From an uncultured Clostridia bacterium (GTDB taxonomy: Bacteria > Bacillota > Clostridia > TANB77 > CAG-508): a stretch of 8,117 nucleotides of DNA. The stretch's first letter is position 1. Each line of letters opens with the position of its first letter. The position numbers were made by a program, and so were the translations under genes. Below, piece by piece: positions 1 through 5,704 of the stretch. The notes beneath the pieces are model-generated. The model saw only the letters and a program-made list of their open reading frames with translations. It made no database searches and was not told where the DNA came from. The DNA lies in contig CANRBU010000053.1 of assembly GCA_947628925.1 (NCBI GenBank), forward strand, positions 1-8,117. The letters run 5' to 3'.

Positions 1-24
1 ACCACATGCAATACATACGTACAT
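1..24 (-). CDS. 5' end of a downstream gene, CxxCG protein (possible rubredoxin), partial
   Basis: Only eight codons are in the window, reading MYVCIACG from an ATG at 24-22. They are preceded by an SD-like AGAGGTG (complement of 32-38) with a 7-nt spacer. The start lies 17 nt after the stop of the transferase gene, so it looks like the next cistron of the rpiB operon. A YVCxxCG N terminus is what small rubredoxins look like, and the gene just upstream already ends in a rubredoxin domain. Other small zinc-ribbon proteins can begin in the same way. The SD, spacing and open frame are seen directly; the rubredoxin identity is inferred from eight residues and is weak. Confidence 0.45.
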
Positions 25-41
25 ATCTTAACACCTCTTTC

Positions 42-1283
42 TTAATTTTCTGGATGCAACTGAAACATATCTTTACTTTCTCCGCAAACAGGACATACCC
101 AATCATCAGGCAATTTATCAAACTCTGTTCCTGGTTCAATTCCTGCCTTTTCGTTTCCTATTTTTGGATTATATATATATCTACATTGCAAACATTCATA
201 ACTTTCTTTTCCTGTTCTTTCAGGATAAAAATTTTTATAACCAGCTACAACGGCAATTACAACTATAAATAAGAATGAACATGCTTTCCAAATGCCACTA
301 TCTGTTATAATAATTGCAAAGATACCTAGTATAGCACTAATTCCATATAATATGATAACTGCTTGTTTTTGGCTATAACCTTTTGCCAATAATTTATGAT
401 GTATGTGACCTTTGTCAGCTTTAAATACTGCTTTAATTGATTTTCCTTTTATTAGCCTTCTAATAATTGCTACAAATGTATCAAAAATAGGCAAACCTAA
501 CACAATAAGTGGAAGTACTATAACTGCTGCAGTATAAGTTTTAGCTGAACCTAAAATTGATATTATGGCTAAAGAAAAGCCTAAAAAATTTGTACCTGTA
601 TCACCTATAAAAGTTTTAGCTGGTGAAAAATTATATGGTAAAAATCCTACTAATGCACCTGCTAATGCTGTAATCAATACTATTGATAACATTGATGAAC
701 CATTTAATACAAATATAATCAACAGAGATATGGCTGAAATTACTGATATTCCTGAGGATAAGCCATCTAAGCCATCTATCAAATTAATTGCATTTGTTAC
801 AATTATTACCCACACAGTTGTTAATATAATTGATGTTATTTCATGAACTTCTGGGAAATTCATAAAAGGTAAAGTTACTGCATCTATCCTAATTCCTGAT
901 GCAATAACAACTATAGTTGCAATAATTTGCCCTACCAATTTTGTTAATGGTTTTATTGTTTTTATATCATCAATTATGCAAAAAATGGATATTATAATTA
1001 TTCCAATTAAAAATCCTAATAATTTTTTACCATATTCTTCTTCTCCTGTCAATGAAATAGTGCTTTCCATTGACATTACAATAAGTAAGTAAATAGTTGA
1101 AACTAAGAAACCCAGAATAACAGCTGGTCCACCGAACTTTGGTATTGATCTTTTGTGTGTTCTTCTTTCATCTTTTGGTATGTCTACTGCGCCTATTTTT
1201 TTAGCTAATTTTATTGTATATGGTGTTGCAACAAATGCAACCACAAATGCAAGTATAAAAGCGATTGCAATATCTCCCCACAT
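42..1283 (-). CDS. tagO: TagO/WecA-type polyprenyl-phosphate sugar-1-phosphate transferase fused to a C-terminal rubredoxin domain
   Basis: The product is a 413-aa polytopic membrane enzyme. Residues 1-350 are the MraY/WecA/TagO fold with about ten hydrophobic segments. The family signatures are all present: IDD (D105, D106), NAINLIDGLDGL (164-175, with D170 and D173), FIGDTG (225-230, D228) and the HIHH loop (293-296). HIHH is typical of WecA/TagO enzymes rather than MraY. The family transfers a sugar-1-phosphate, usually GlcNAc-1-P, from a UDP-sugar to undecaprenyl phosphate, starting teichoic acid or other envelope glycopolymers. Residues 362-413 form an apparently complete rubredoxin domain with CxxC pairs C364/C367 and C397/C400 and the DDWVCPVCG knuckle. 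It follows the last membrane segment in the same frame, and by analogy with WecA should face the cytoplasm. The start has GGAGG 7 nt upstream. The gene lies 16 nt after rpiB. The sugar substrate and the role of the rubredoxin part are unknown. Confidence 0.9.
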   Translation of the reverse strand: MWGDIAIAFILAFVVAFVATPYTIKLAKKIGAVDIPKDERRTHKRSIPKFGGPAVILGFLVSTIYLLIVMSMESTISLTGEEEYGKKLLGFLIGIIIISIFCIIDDIKTIKPLTKLVGQIIATIVVIASGIRIDAVTLPFMNFPEVHEITSIILTTVWVIIVTNAINLIDGLDGLSSGISVISAISLLIIFVLNGSSMLSIVLITALAGALVGFLPYNFSPAKTFIGDTGTNFLGFSLAIISILGSAKTYTAAVIVLPLIVLGLPIFDTFVAIIRRLIKGKSIKAVFKADKGHIHHKLLAKGYSQKQAVIILYGISAILGIFAIIITDSGIWKACSFLFIVVIAVVAGYKNFYPERTGKESYECLQCRYIYNPKIGNEKAGIEPGTEFDKLPDDWVCPVCGESKDMFQLHPEN

Positions 1284-1299
1284 GTAAATTCCTCCATAC

Positions 1300-1755
1300 C
1301 TATTTCATATTTTCTTTTTCTATTTCTTCAATCATTTTTAACCTTTCTTCATATCTTCCGCCTTTAAAATCTTCTGCTATCCAATTTCTAATTACGCATA
1401 TTGCATCATTAACTGTAACATAGTCTGCGCCAAGTGTTAGTACATTTATGTCATCATCTGATTTTCCTAATTTTGCAGCTATTTCATTATATGCTGTTGC
1501 AGCTCTAACACCTCTAAATTTGTTTGCAACAACAACCATTCCACAACCTGAACGGCAAACTAATATTCCTTTATCTGCTTCACCTTTAGAAACTGCTTCA
1601 GCTACTCTTTTTGCATAAATTGGATAATCAGTCCTTTCTTCATTATATGTTCCATAATCTTTATATTCTATTGCCTTTTCATCTAAATATCTCTTAATTT
1701 CTTCTTTTAATTTATATCCACCATGATCACTTCCAATTGCTATCATTATCATCAT
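1300..1755 (-). CDS. rpiB: Ribose-5-phosphate isomerase B / RpiB-LacA-LacB family sugar-phosphate isomerase
   Basis: A 151-aa cytoplasmic isomerase of full family length, expected to interconvert ribose 5-phosphate and ribulose 5-phosphate in the pentose phosphate pathway. Visible signatures are IGSDHGG (7-13), RTDYPIYA (41-48), the active-site cysteine C67 in GILVCRSGCGM, ANKFRGVRAA (77-86), NVLTLG (104-109), and GGRYEER with R134 and R138 matching the phosphate-binding arginines of E. coli RpiB. Two sites differ from E. coli RpiB as I recall it: CGTG is CRSG, and the ring-opening His99 aligns with D100. A related sugar phosphate is therefore possible as substrate. The start is ambiguous. 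Four Met codons or near-codons crowd the 5' end, the SD-like AAGGAAGG sits at about 1757-1764, and homologues usually begin at the equivalent of Met4 (position 1746). It is the first gene of the operon and is divergent from rpsT. Confidence 0.9.
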   Translation of the reverse strand: MMIMIAIGSDHGGYKLKEEIKRYLDEKAIEYKDYGTYNEERTDYPIYAKRVAEAVSKGEADKGILVCRSGCGMVVVANKFRGVRAATAYNEIAAKLGKSDDDINVLTLGADYVTVNDAICVIRNWIAEDFKGGRYEERLKMIEEIEKENMK

Positions 1756-1791
1756 CCCTTCCTTATTTACAAATCAGTTTTTTTCATGTTT

Positions 1792-1820
1792 AATATATCA
1801 CAAATACAATATATTTACAA
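1792..1820 (-). promoter_or_regulatory. SigA-type promoter for the rpiB-tagO operon
   Basis: On the minus strand, TTGTAA (1820-1815) and TATATT (1797-1792) are separated by exactly 17 nt. Transcription would begin near 1785, giving a leader of about 30 nt before the rpiB start. It lies in the 165-bp intergenic region shared with the divergent rpsT promoter. Confidence 0.7.
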
Positions 1821-1847
1821 GCGAATTTAAAATTTTTCTGTAAATAC

Positions 1848-1876
1848 TTGCAAAAATAAAAAAAATATGGTAAAAT
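1848..1876 (+). promoter_or_regulatory. SigA-type promoter for rpsT, with extended -10
   Basis: TTGCAA (1848-1853), a 17-nt spacer and TAAAAT (1871-1876), with a TGG extended -10 element directly upstream. The start point would be near 1883, giving a leader of about 38 nt. The -35 box is back to back with, but does not overlap, the divergent rpiB promoter. Confidence 0.7.
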
Positions 1877-1906
1877 AACCTATGTTATAGTGTAATATAT
1901 GCGAAT

Positions 1907-1912
1907 GGGAGG
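1907..1912 (+). promoter_or_regulatory. rpsT: Shine-Dalgarno site that fixes the rpsT start
   Basis: GGGAGG lies 8 nt before the ATG at 1921. The in-frame GTG at 1912 overlaps this site and so cannot be the start; it would add only Met-Leu-Asn ahead of the conserved MPNIKSAKKR terminus. Confidence 0.85.
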
Positions 1913-1920
1913 TGCTAAAC

Positions 1921-2187
1921 ATGCCAAATATTAAGTCAGCTAAAAAGAGAGTTAAAGTAATTGAGAAAAAAACTTTAAGAAATAATATGGTAAAATCTGA
2001 GTATAAATCAGCAATAAAAAGCTTTGAGCAAGCATTAGAAGCTGGAAAAATGGATGAAGCTAAAAAACTATTTTCAGAAGCTACAAAAAAAATCGATCAA
2101 GCTTGTACAAAAGGTGTTATTGTTAAAAATACCGCTGCTAGAAAAAAATCTAGTTTATCAAAAAAATTAAATTCTGCCATGGCATAG
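1921..2187 (+). CDS. rpsT: Small ribosomal subunit protein S20 (bS20)
   Basis: An 88-aa, strongly basic protein of full family length. It has the typical S20 N terminus MPNIKSAKKR (1-10), a helical RNN-containing segment (about 20-30), an acidic-basic middle helix, and the conserved VIVKNTAARKKSSLSKKLN stretch near the C terminus (about 64-82). S20 binds 16S rRNA early in 30S assembly. The gene is monocistronic here, with its own promoter, an optimal SD site and a strong hairpin terminator 14 nt after the stop. It is divergent from rpiB and convergent with the small gene on its right. Nothing in the short leader suggests a specific autoregulatory structure. Confidence 0.97.
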   Translation: MPNIKSAKKRVKVIEKKTLRNNMVKSEYKSAIKSFEQALEAGKMDEAKKLFSEATKKIDQACTKGVIVKNTAARKKSSLSKKLNSAMA

Positions 2188-2200
2188 TCATGGTTACATG

Positions 2201-2231
2201 AAAAAGACCTGTAAAAATTACAGGTCTTTTT
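2201..2231. terminator. Bidirectional intrinsic terminator between rpsT and the convergent 78-aa gene
   Basis: A perfect 14-bp inverted repeat, arms 2201-2214 and 2218-2231, closes a 3-nt AAA loop. The GACCTGT core is flanked by five A on the left and five T on the right, so it gives a U-tract in either direction. It sits 14 nt after the rpsT stop and 33 nt after the stop of the minus-strand gene. Confidence 0.9.
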
Positions 2232-2264
2232 GATGGGCTTTGGGTTTACGGGTTACTACTTCAG

Positions 2265-2501
2265 TTATTCAGGAATCTCATACCCAAGTTTCTCAAGCAA
2301 TCTAAAAGTTTCTCCTATCTCATCAGAAGAGACCTCCCGAAGAAACATTTTATAAAATTTCTTACTCTGACATATGCCAAAACTTAATGTAGATTTTGAC
2401 AAATGTTCCTCCATTTGCAATGCAAATGTTATCCGTTCCGTTTCCGTTGGAAATGTAAAACGGATTGACCCCTTAAACAAACAAAACTTCACTTCTTTCA
2501 T
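2265..2501 (-). CDS. Hypothetical 78-aa soluble protein
   Basis: I do not recognise this protein. It has no signal peptide, membrane segment or metal-binding motif. Its start reads MKEVKFCLFKGSIRF, a beta-strand-like pattern, followed by a charged, probably helical region (about 20-38). Two Cys residues (C7, C44) are far apart. The C-terminal part, about 55-75, looks like an amphipathic helix ending in LLEKLGYEIPE. Expression signals are strong: a TTGAAA-17-TATAAT promoter at 2567-2595, a perfect AGGAGG (2514-2519) 12 nt before the ATG, and a terminator after the stop. By eye its base composition is somewhat richer in G+C than its neighbours, which could mean later arrival. It is alone in its transcript, so context gives no function. 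Confidence 0.75.
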   Translation of the reverse strand: MKEVKFCLFKGSIRFTFPTETERITFALQMEEHLSKSTLSFGICQSKKFYKMFLREVSSDEIGETFRLLEKLGYEIPE

Positions 2502-2566
2502 TATGCCTTTTTTCCTCCTGCCTTTTCATTTTATACTCGCCCATCAGATATCGCTATCCAATTTTC

Positions 2567-2595
2567 ATTATACCATGTTTTCTTTCATTTTTCAA
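2567..2595 (-). promoter_or_regulatory. Near-consensus SigA promoter for the 78-aa gene
   Basis: On the minus strand TTGAAA (2595-2590) and TATAAT (2572-2567) are 17 nt apart, with a TGG extended -10 element. This is one of the strongest promoters in the window. The start would be near 2560, leaving a leader of about 59 nt. Confidence 0.8.
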
Positions 2596-2624
2596 CCACT
2601 TTCCGTTTTTACCTAGAATTTCCA

Positions 2625-2653
2625 TTGTTTTTACTTCTAAAATATGCTACGAT
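2625..2653 (+). promoter_or_regulatory. Possible promoter for the two-membrane-segment protein gene
   Basis: TTGTTT (2625-2630), 17 nt, then TACGAT (2648-2653) with an extended TGC. It would start transcription near 2660, leaving almost no leader before the SD, which is odd. An alternative -10, TAAAAT at 2638-2643, lacks a good -35. Confidence 0.35.
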
Positions 2654-2669
2654 TAAATAGGTGATACAT

Positions 2670-2921
2670 ATGATAAATAAAATAAAAACTACTTTTTTAA
2701 GTTTAGATCAACAAACAAAAAAAATTATAAAAACCGGTATAAAATTTTGTTTTGCAATCTGCATTATTTCTCTAATAATTTTACTTACATATGATTTTGC
2801 CTTTGGAAATCCTAATCTTTTTGAAATTGGAATTTTATTATTTAAAATAAGTATGCTTTTTTCTTCTGAATTTTTAATTTGCGGAATTGTTGTTGATTCA
2901 ATAAAAAAGCATTTAATTTAA
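2670..2921 (+). CDS. Hypothetical 83-aa membrane protein with two transmembrane segments
   Basis: I do not recognise the family. The protein has a basic N terminus (about 1-21, rich in Lys and Gln), a first hydrophobic segment at about 22-45, a short polar turn with FGNPN, a second hydrophobic segment at about 51-75, and a basic tail SIKKHLI. By the positive-inside rule both ends should be cytoplasmic, making a hairpin in the membrane. The start at 2670 is chosen because AGGTGA (2659-2664) is a good SD match 5 nt upstream. The in-frame GTG at 2661 overlaps that SD. It is monocistronic, divergent from the 78-aa gene and convergent with gatB, with a shared terminator right after its stop. No function can be inferred from the context. 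Confidence 0.7.
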   Translation: MINKIKTTFLSLDQQTKKIIKTGIKFCFAICIISLIILLTYDFAFGNPNLFEIGILLFKISMLFSSEFLICGIVVDSIKKHLI

Positions 2922-2925
2922 AAAA

Positions 2926-2960
2926 AATTCTATTTTGAATATATAATTCAAAATAGAATT
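2926..2960. terminator. Bidirectional terminator between the small membrane-protein gene and gatB
   Basis: A perfect 15-bp inverted repeat, arms 2926-2940 and 2946-2960, with loop ATATA. The stem is AT-rich and has T-rich sequence on both outgoing sides (2963-2968 on the plus strand; the A-run 2920-2927 read from the minus strand). It lies 4 nt after one stop and 6 nt after the gatB stop, so it should end both transcripts. Confidence 0.85.
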
Positions 2961-2966
2961 AATTTT

Positions 2967-4406
2967 TTAATTTTTGTTAATTTCTTCTATAAACATTTTG
3001 TTCAACATCTGTGGATTTGCTTGTCCTTTTGTTTGTTTCATTGCTTGGCCTACTAAAAAGCCTAAAGCTTTATCTTTTCCTGCTTTGTAATCAGCAATAG
3101 ATTGTGGATTTTCTGAAAGTACTTTTAATACTACTTCTTTGATTGCACCTTCATCTGAAATCTGTATCCAACCTTTTTCTTTTATTATTTCTTCTGGATC
3201 TCTAGGATTTTCAAATAACTCTACTAACACTTTTTTTGCAATGCTAGAACTAATAGTTCCTTTGTCAATTAAAATTACTAATTTAGCTAATTGATTGCAA
3301 TCAAAAGGTATTTCAATTGGTTCCATTTCTGTTTCATTTAAAATTTTAGAAATATCTGATATAATCCAGTTATTTACTGCCTTTGGATTATTGCAAATTT
3401 CTGATGCTTTTTCAAATAAATCTGCTAGATATTTTGAACTAGATATAATATTTGCATCTTTCTCTGTTAAGTGATATTCTTCCAAATACCTTTGCTTTCT
3501 TGTTTCAGGCAATTCTGGTAATTGTTTTTTGATATTTTCAATATATTCATCAGATAGTCTAATTGCTACTAAATCTGGATCAGGAAAATAGCGATAATCT
3601 TGCGCATCTTCTTTATCTCTCATAGAAAATGTTTTTCCAGAAACTTCGTCCCAGCGTAAAGTTTCCTGTTCAATTTTTCCTCCATCTTCTAATACATCAA
3701 TCTGCCTATTTGCTTCATATTCAATAGCTCTCACAATACTTCTAAATGAATTCATATTTTTCATTTCTGTTCTTGTACCAAATTTTGTTTCTCCTTTTTT
3801 GCGAACTGAAACATTTACATCTGCCCTTAGTGACCCCTCTTGCATCTTACAATCAGATACTTCAATATATTCTAGTATTGATTTTAATTTCTTTAAATAT
3901 TGTTCTGCTTCTTGGCTACTGCGTAAATCTGGCTCTGAAACAATCTCGATTAGTGGTACTCCTGCCCTATTTAAATCAACAAGACTTCCACCACCAAATT
4001 CATCATGGTTTAGTTTACCTGCATCTTCTTCTATATGAATTCTAAGTAACCTAATCTGCTTTTTTGTCCCATCATCAGCATCAATTTCTACATATCCATG
4101 CTCACATAGTGGCTTATCAAACTGAGAAATTTGATACGACTTTGGTAAATCTGGGTAGAAATAATTTTTTCTATCATTTTTGCTGTTTTTTGATATTTCA
4201 CAATTTGTAGCTAAACCTGCTTTTACTGCATATTCAACAACTTTTTCATTTAACACTGGCAAAGTTCCTGGCATAGCCATACAAATTGGACATGTATGTG
4301 TGTTTGGTTCTGCACCAAAACTTGTTGGGCATGAACAAAATATTTTTGTTTTTGTAGATAATTCTGCGTGAACTTCAAGTCCAATCACTGTTTCATAGTC
4401 ACTCAT
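2967..4406 (-). CDS. gatB: Aspartyl/glutamyl-tRNA amidotransferase subunit B
   Basis: A 479-aa protein of full family length. GatB is the kinase and tRNA-binding subunit of GatCAB. It activates the side chain of Glu-tRNA(Gln) or Asp-tRNA(Asn) with ATP, then uses ammonia channelled from GatA. Visible signatures are GLEVHAEL (9-16), the four-Cys zinc site C24/C26 and C39/C42 (the zinc-bearing GatB type), DLPKSYQISQ (86-95), RIHIEEDAGK (122-131), DLNRAGVPLIEIVSEPD (144-160), MQEGSLRADVN, EMKNMNSF and DYRYFPDPDL. A C-terminal YqeY-like tail domain covers about the last 150 residues. AAAGGAA (4416-4422) precedes the start by 9 nt. It is the last gene of the operon, 23 nt after the GH3 gene, which is an unusual neighbour between gatA and gatB. 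Confidence 0.98.
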   Translation of the reverse strand: MSDYETVIGLEVHAELSTKTKIFCSCPTSFGAEPNTHTCPICMAMPGTLPVLNEKVVEYAVKAGLATNCEISKNSKNDRKNYFYPDLPKSYQISQFDKPLCEHGYVEIDADDGTKKQIRLLRIHIEEDAGKLNHDEFGGGSLVDLNRAGVPLIEIVSEPDLRSSQEAEQYLKKLKSILEYIEVSDCKMQEGSLRADVNVSVRKKGETKFGTRTEMKNMNSFRSIVRAIEYEANRQIDVLEDGGKIEQETLRWDEVSGKTFSMRDKEDAQDYRYFPDPDLVAIRLSDEYIENIKKQLPELPETRKQRYLEEYHLTEKDANIISSSKYLADLFEKASEICNNPKAVNNWIISDISKILNETEMEPIEIPFDCNQLAKLVILIDKGTISSSIAKKVLVELFENPRDPEEIIKEKGWIQISDEGAIKEVVLKVLSENPQSIADYKAGKDKALGFLVGQAMKQTKGQANPQMLNKMFIEEINKN

Positions 4407-4429
4407 TTTTTACCATTCCTTTCTGATTT

Positions 4430-5557
4430 TTAATTCATAATTTTATATGCGAATTTCCAAGCTAAAATCCTTCTGACTGCTGTATCCACTATATCTTTTG
4501 AAATTTTCCCACTATTTACTGCTTTTAGCACTTCTTCTTTTTGGGTTTTAAAATCAGAAGATATTATCATATCATTTCCAGCAAGTACTGCTTGCACTGC
4601 TGCTTCTCCGTTTTCTACATATGTTTTTACTGCATCCATTGCTAAATCATCTGTCATGATTATTCCTGAGAATCCCAAATCTTCTCTTAAAATTTTGTGT
4701 ACATTTTCTGATAATGATGCTGGATGATCTTTGTCCATACATTCTACTACATTATGGCTAACTAATATTGTTGGTGCCCCTGCCTCTATACCACTTTTAA
4801 ATGGTAAAAAGTCTGAATTCTCAAAAGTAGAATATGGTCTTTTGTCAATTGCTACACCTGTATGAGTATCTACATTATTTCCATATCCAGGAAAATGTTT
4901 TAGAGTAGATATCATTCCATCATTATTCATTGTTTTTACTAGTTCTGCAACATATGTAGCTGTTTTTTCTGCTCCTCTTCCATATGACCTTGCATAAATA
5001 AAGTCTGAACTACTTGTTGGTACATCTGCAACAGGTGTTAAATTCATATTTAATTTTATGCTCTTTAATAAATTAGATTTTTCTGTTGAGTCTTTCAAAA
5101 TCAAGCCTAGTTGTCCTTGTTTCCACAATGTTTGTGGTGATTGGAATTTTGAACTTCTAAAAGCTTTGTATGCACTGACTCTTACAACAGTTCCACCTTC
5201 TTCATCAACACCTAAAATTAATGGTATTTTACTATTACTTTGATTTTTATTTAATTTGTTTACAATAGATGCTTTTGATTCACTTTCAAAGTCTCTGCCA
5301 AATAGTATATATCCTCCTGGATTCAATGTTTTTATTTCTTCATTTGCATCTGTTTCTGGATATCTAGCTAAAAACATTTGACCTATTTTTTCTTCTAATG
5401 TCATTGACTTCATTTTCTCTTCTGCTTGTGCATAATATGTTTCAAAAAGTTCTACTTTTTTTGGTTCTTCTGGCTTTTCTTGTTCATTTGGCTGTTGTTC
5501 TTGCTTATCTTCTACCTTCTCTGTAGTTCCGCGAAACTGCCGTTTGACTAACCTCAT
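4430..5557 (-). CDS. nagZ: Glycoside hydrolase family 3, NagZ-like beta-N-acetylglucosaminidase catalytic domain (separated from its anchor by a frame change)
   Basis: The 375-aa frame holds a polar Glu/Gln/Pro/Lys linker (about 11-36) and a GH3 N-terminal (beta/alpha)8 domain (about 50-370). Motifs: LEEKIGQMF (54-62), GVDEEGGTVVRV (116-127), LTPVADV (173-179), KHFPGYGNNVDTH (220-232) with the NagZ Asp-His dyad D230/H232, and GFSGIIMTDDLAMDAV (295-310) with probable nucleophile D303. The dyad favours NagZ-type N-acetylglucosaminidase over GH3 beta-glucosidase. The second GH3 domain is absent, as in single-domain NagZ. The usual GHGDT is GYGNN here. The ATG at 5557 has no convincing SD, and a linker like this normally follows a membrane anchor. 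That anchor is encoded in the overlapping frame just upstream (5505-5687). The true gene is therefore probably 4430-5687 with a one-base discrepancy within about 5508-5563. Alternatively, translation restarts at 5557 and gives a cytosolic enzyme. Confidence 0.85.
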   Translation of the reverse strand: MRLVKRQFRGTTEKVEDKQEQQPNEQEKPEEPKKVELFETYYAQAEEKMKSMTLEEKIGQMFLARYPETDANEEIKTLNPGGYILFGRDFESESKASIVNKLNKNQSNSKIPLILGVDEEGGTVVRVSAYKAFRSSKFQSPQTLWKQGQLGLILKDSTEKSNLLKSIKLNMNLTPVADVPTSSSDFIYARSYGRGAEKTATYVAELVKTMNNDGMISTLKHFPGYGNNVDTHTGVAIDKRPYSTFENSDFLPFKSGIEAGAPTILVSHNVVECMDKDHPASLSENVHKILREDLGFSGIIMTDDLAMDAVKTYVENGEAAVQAVLAGNDMIISSDFKTQKEEVLKAVNSGKISKDIVDTAVRRILAWKFAYKIMN

Positions 5558-5687
5558 TTTGTTTTAATGCTTCTAATTGTTTCTCATCATCTTCCTCAAT
5601 AAAAATTTCCTTTACAATTAGCGCTCCTGCAATTATTATGAGAATTACTAAAATAATACATAACATTTTTGTTACTTTTGTATTCAT
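5505..5687 (-). CDS. N-terminal signal-anchor fragment of the GH3 glycosidase (out of frame)
   Basis: A 60-aa frame with a short basic N terminus, one hydrophobic helix (about 8-25, rich in Ile, Leu and Val) and an acidic stretch (IEEDDEKQLEALKQ) that looks like the start of an extracellular linker. It begins 17 nt after gatA with a good SD (AGGGAG, complement of 5695-5700, 7-nt spacer), so it carries the real translation start. It overlaps the GH3 frame by 53 nt and stops at 5505. The GH3 frame has a stop three codons upstream of its own ATG, so joining the two needs a +1 (or -2) change between about 5563 and 5508. The last ten residues (SRNYREGRR and preceding) look less like linker than the other frame does. 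This could be a sequencing error, a real mutation or recoding. Confidence 0.6.
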   Translation of the reverse strand: MNTKVTKMLCIILVILIIIAGALIVKEIFIEEDDEKQLEALKQNEVSQTAVSRNYREGRR

Positions 5688-5704
5688 ATGCTATCTCCCT
5701 TCTA

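Noticed and set aside
6..272. Plus-strand ORF of 88 codons opposite the transferase 3' end
   Set aside because: It is antisense to the well-supported rubredoxin-coding frame, has no SD or promoter and resembles no protein.
565..846. Plus-strand ORF of 93 codons inside the transferase gene
   Set aside because: It is a shadow of conserved motif-coding sequence on the other strand, without its own start signals.
1756..1920. Riboswitch or ribosomal-protein leader before rpsT or rpiB
   Set aside because: Predicted leaders are only about 30-40 nt and show no conserved structure; two plain promoters explain the region.
2374..2616. Plus-strand ORF of 80 codons overlapping the 78-aa gene and its promoter
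   Set aside because: The minus-strand frame has promoter, SD and terminator; this one has none and runs through the opposing promoter.
3746..4371. Several plus-strand ORFs of 63-99 codons opposite gatB
   Set aside because: All are antisense to a full-length conserved gene. Their Leu/Tyr/Phe/Ser-rich products are what complementary AT-rich coding sequence yields.
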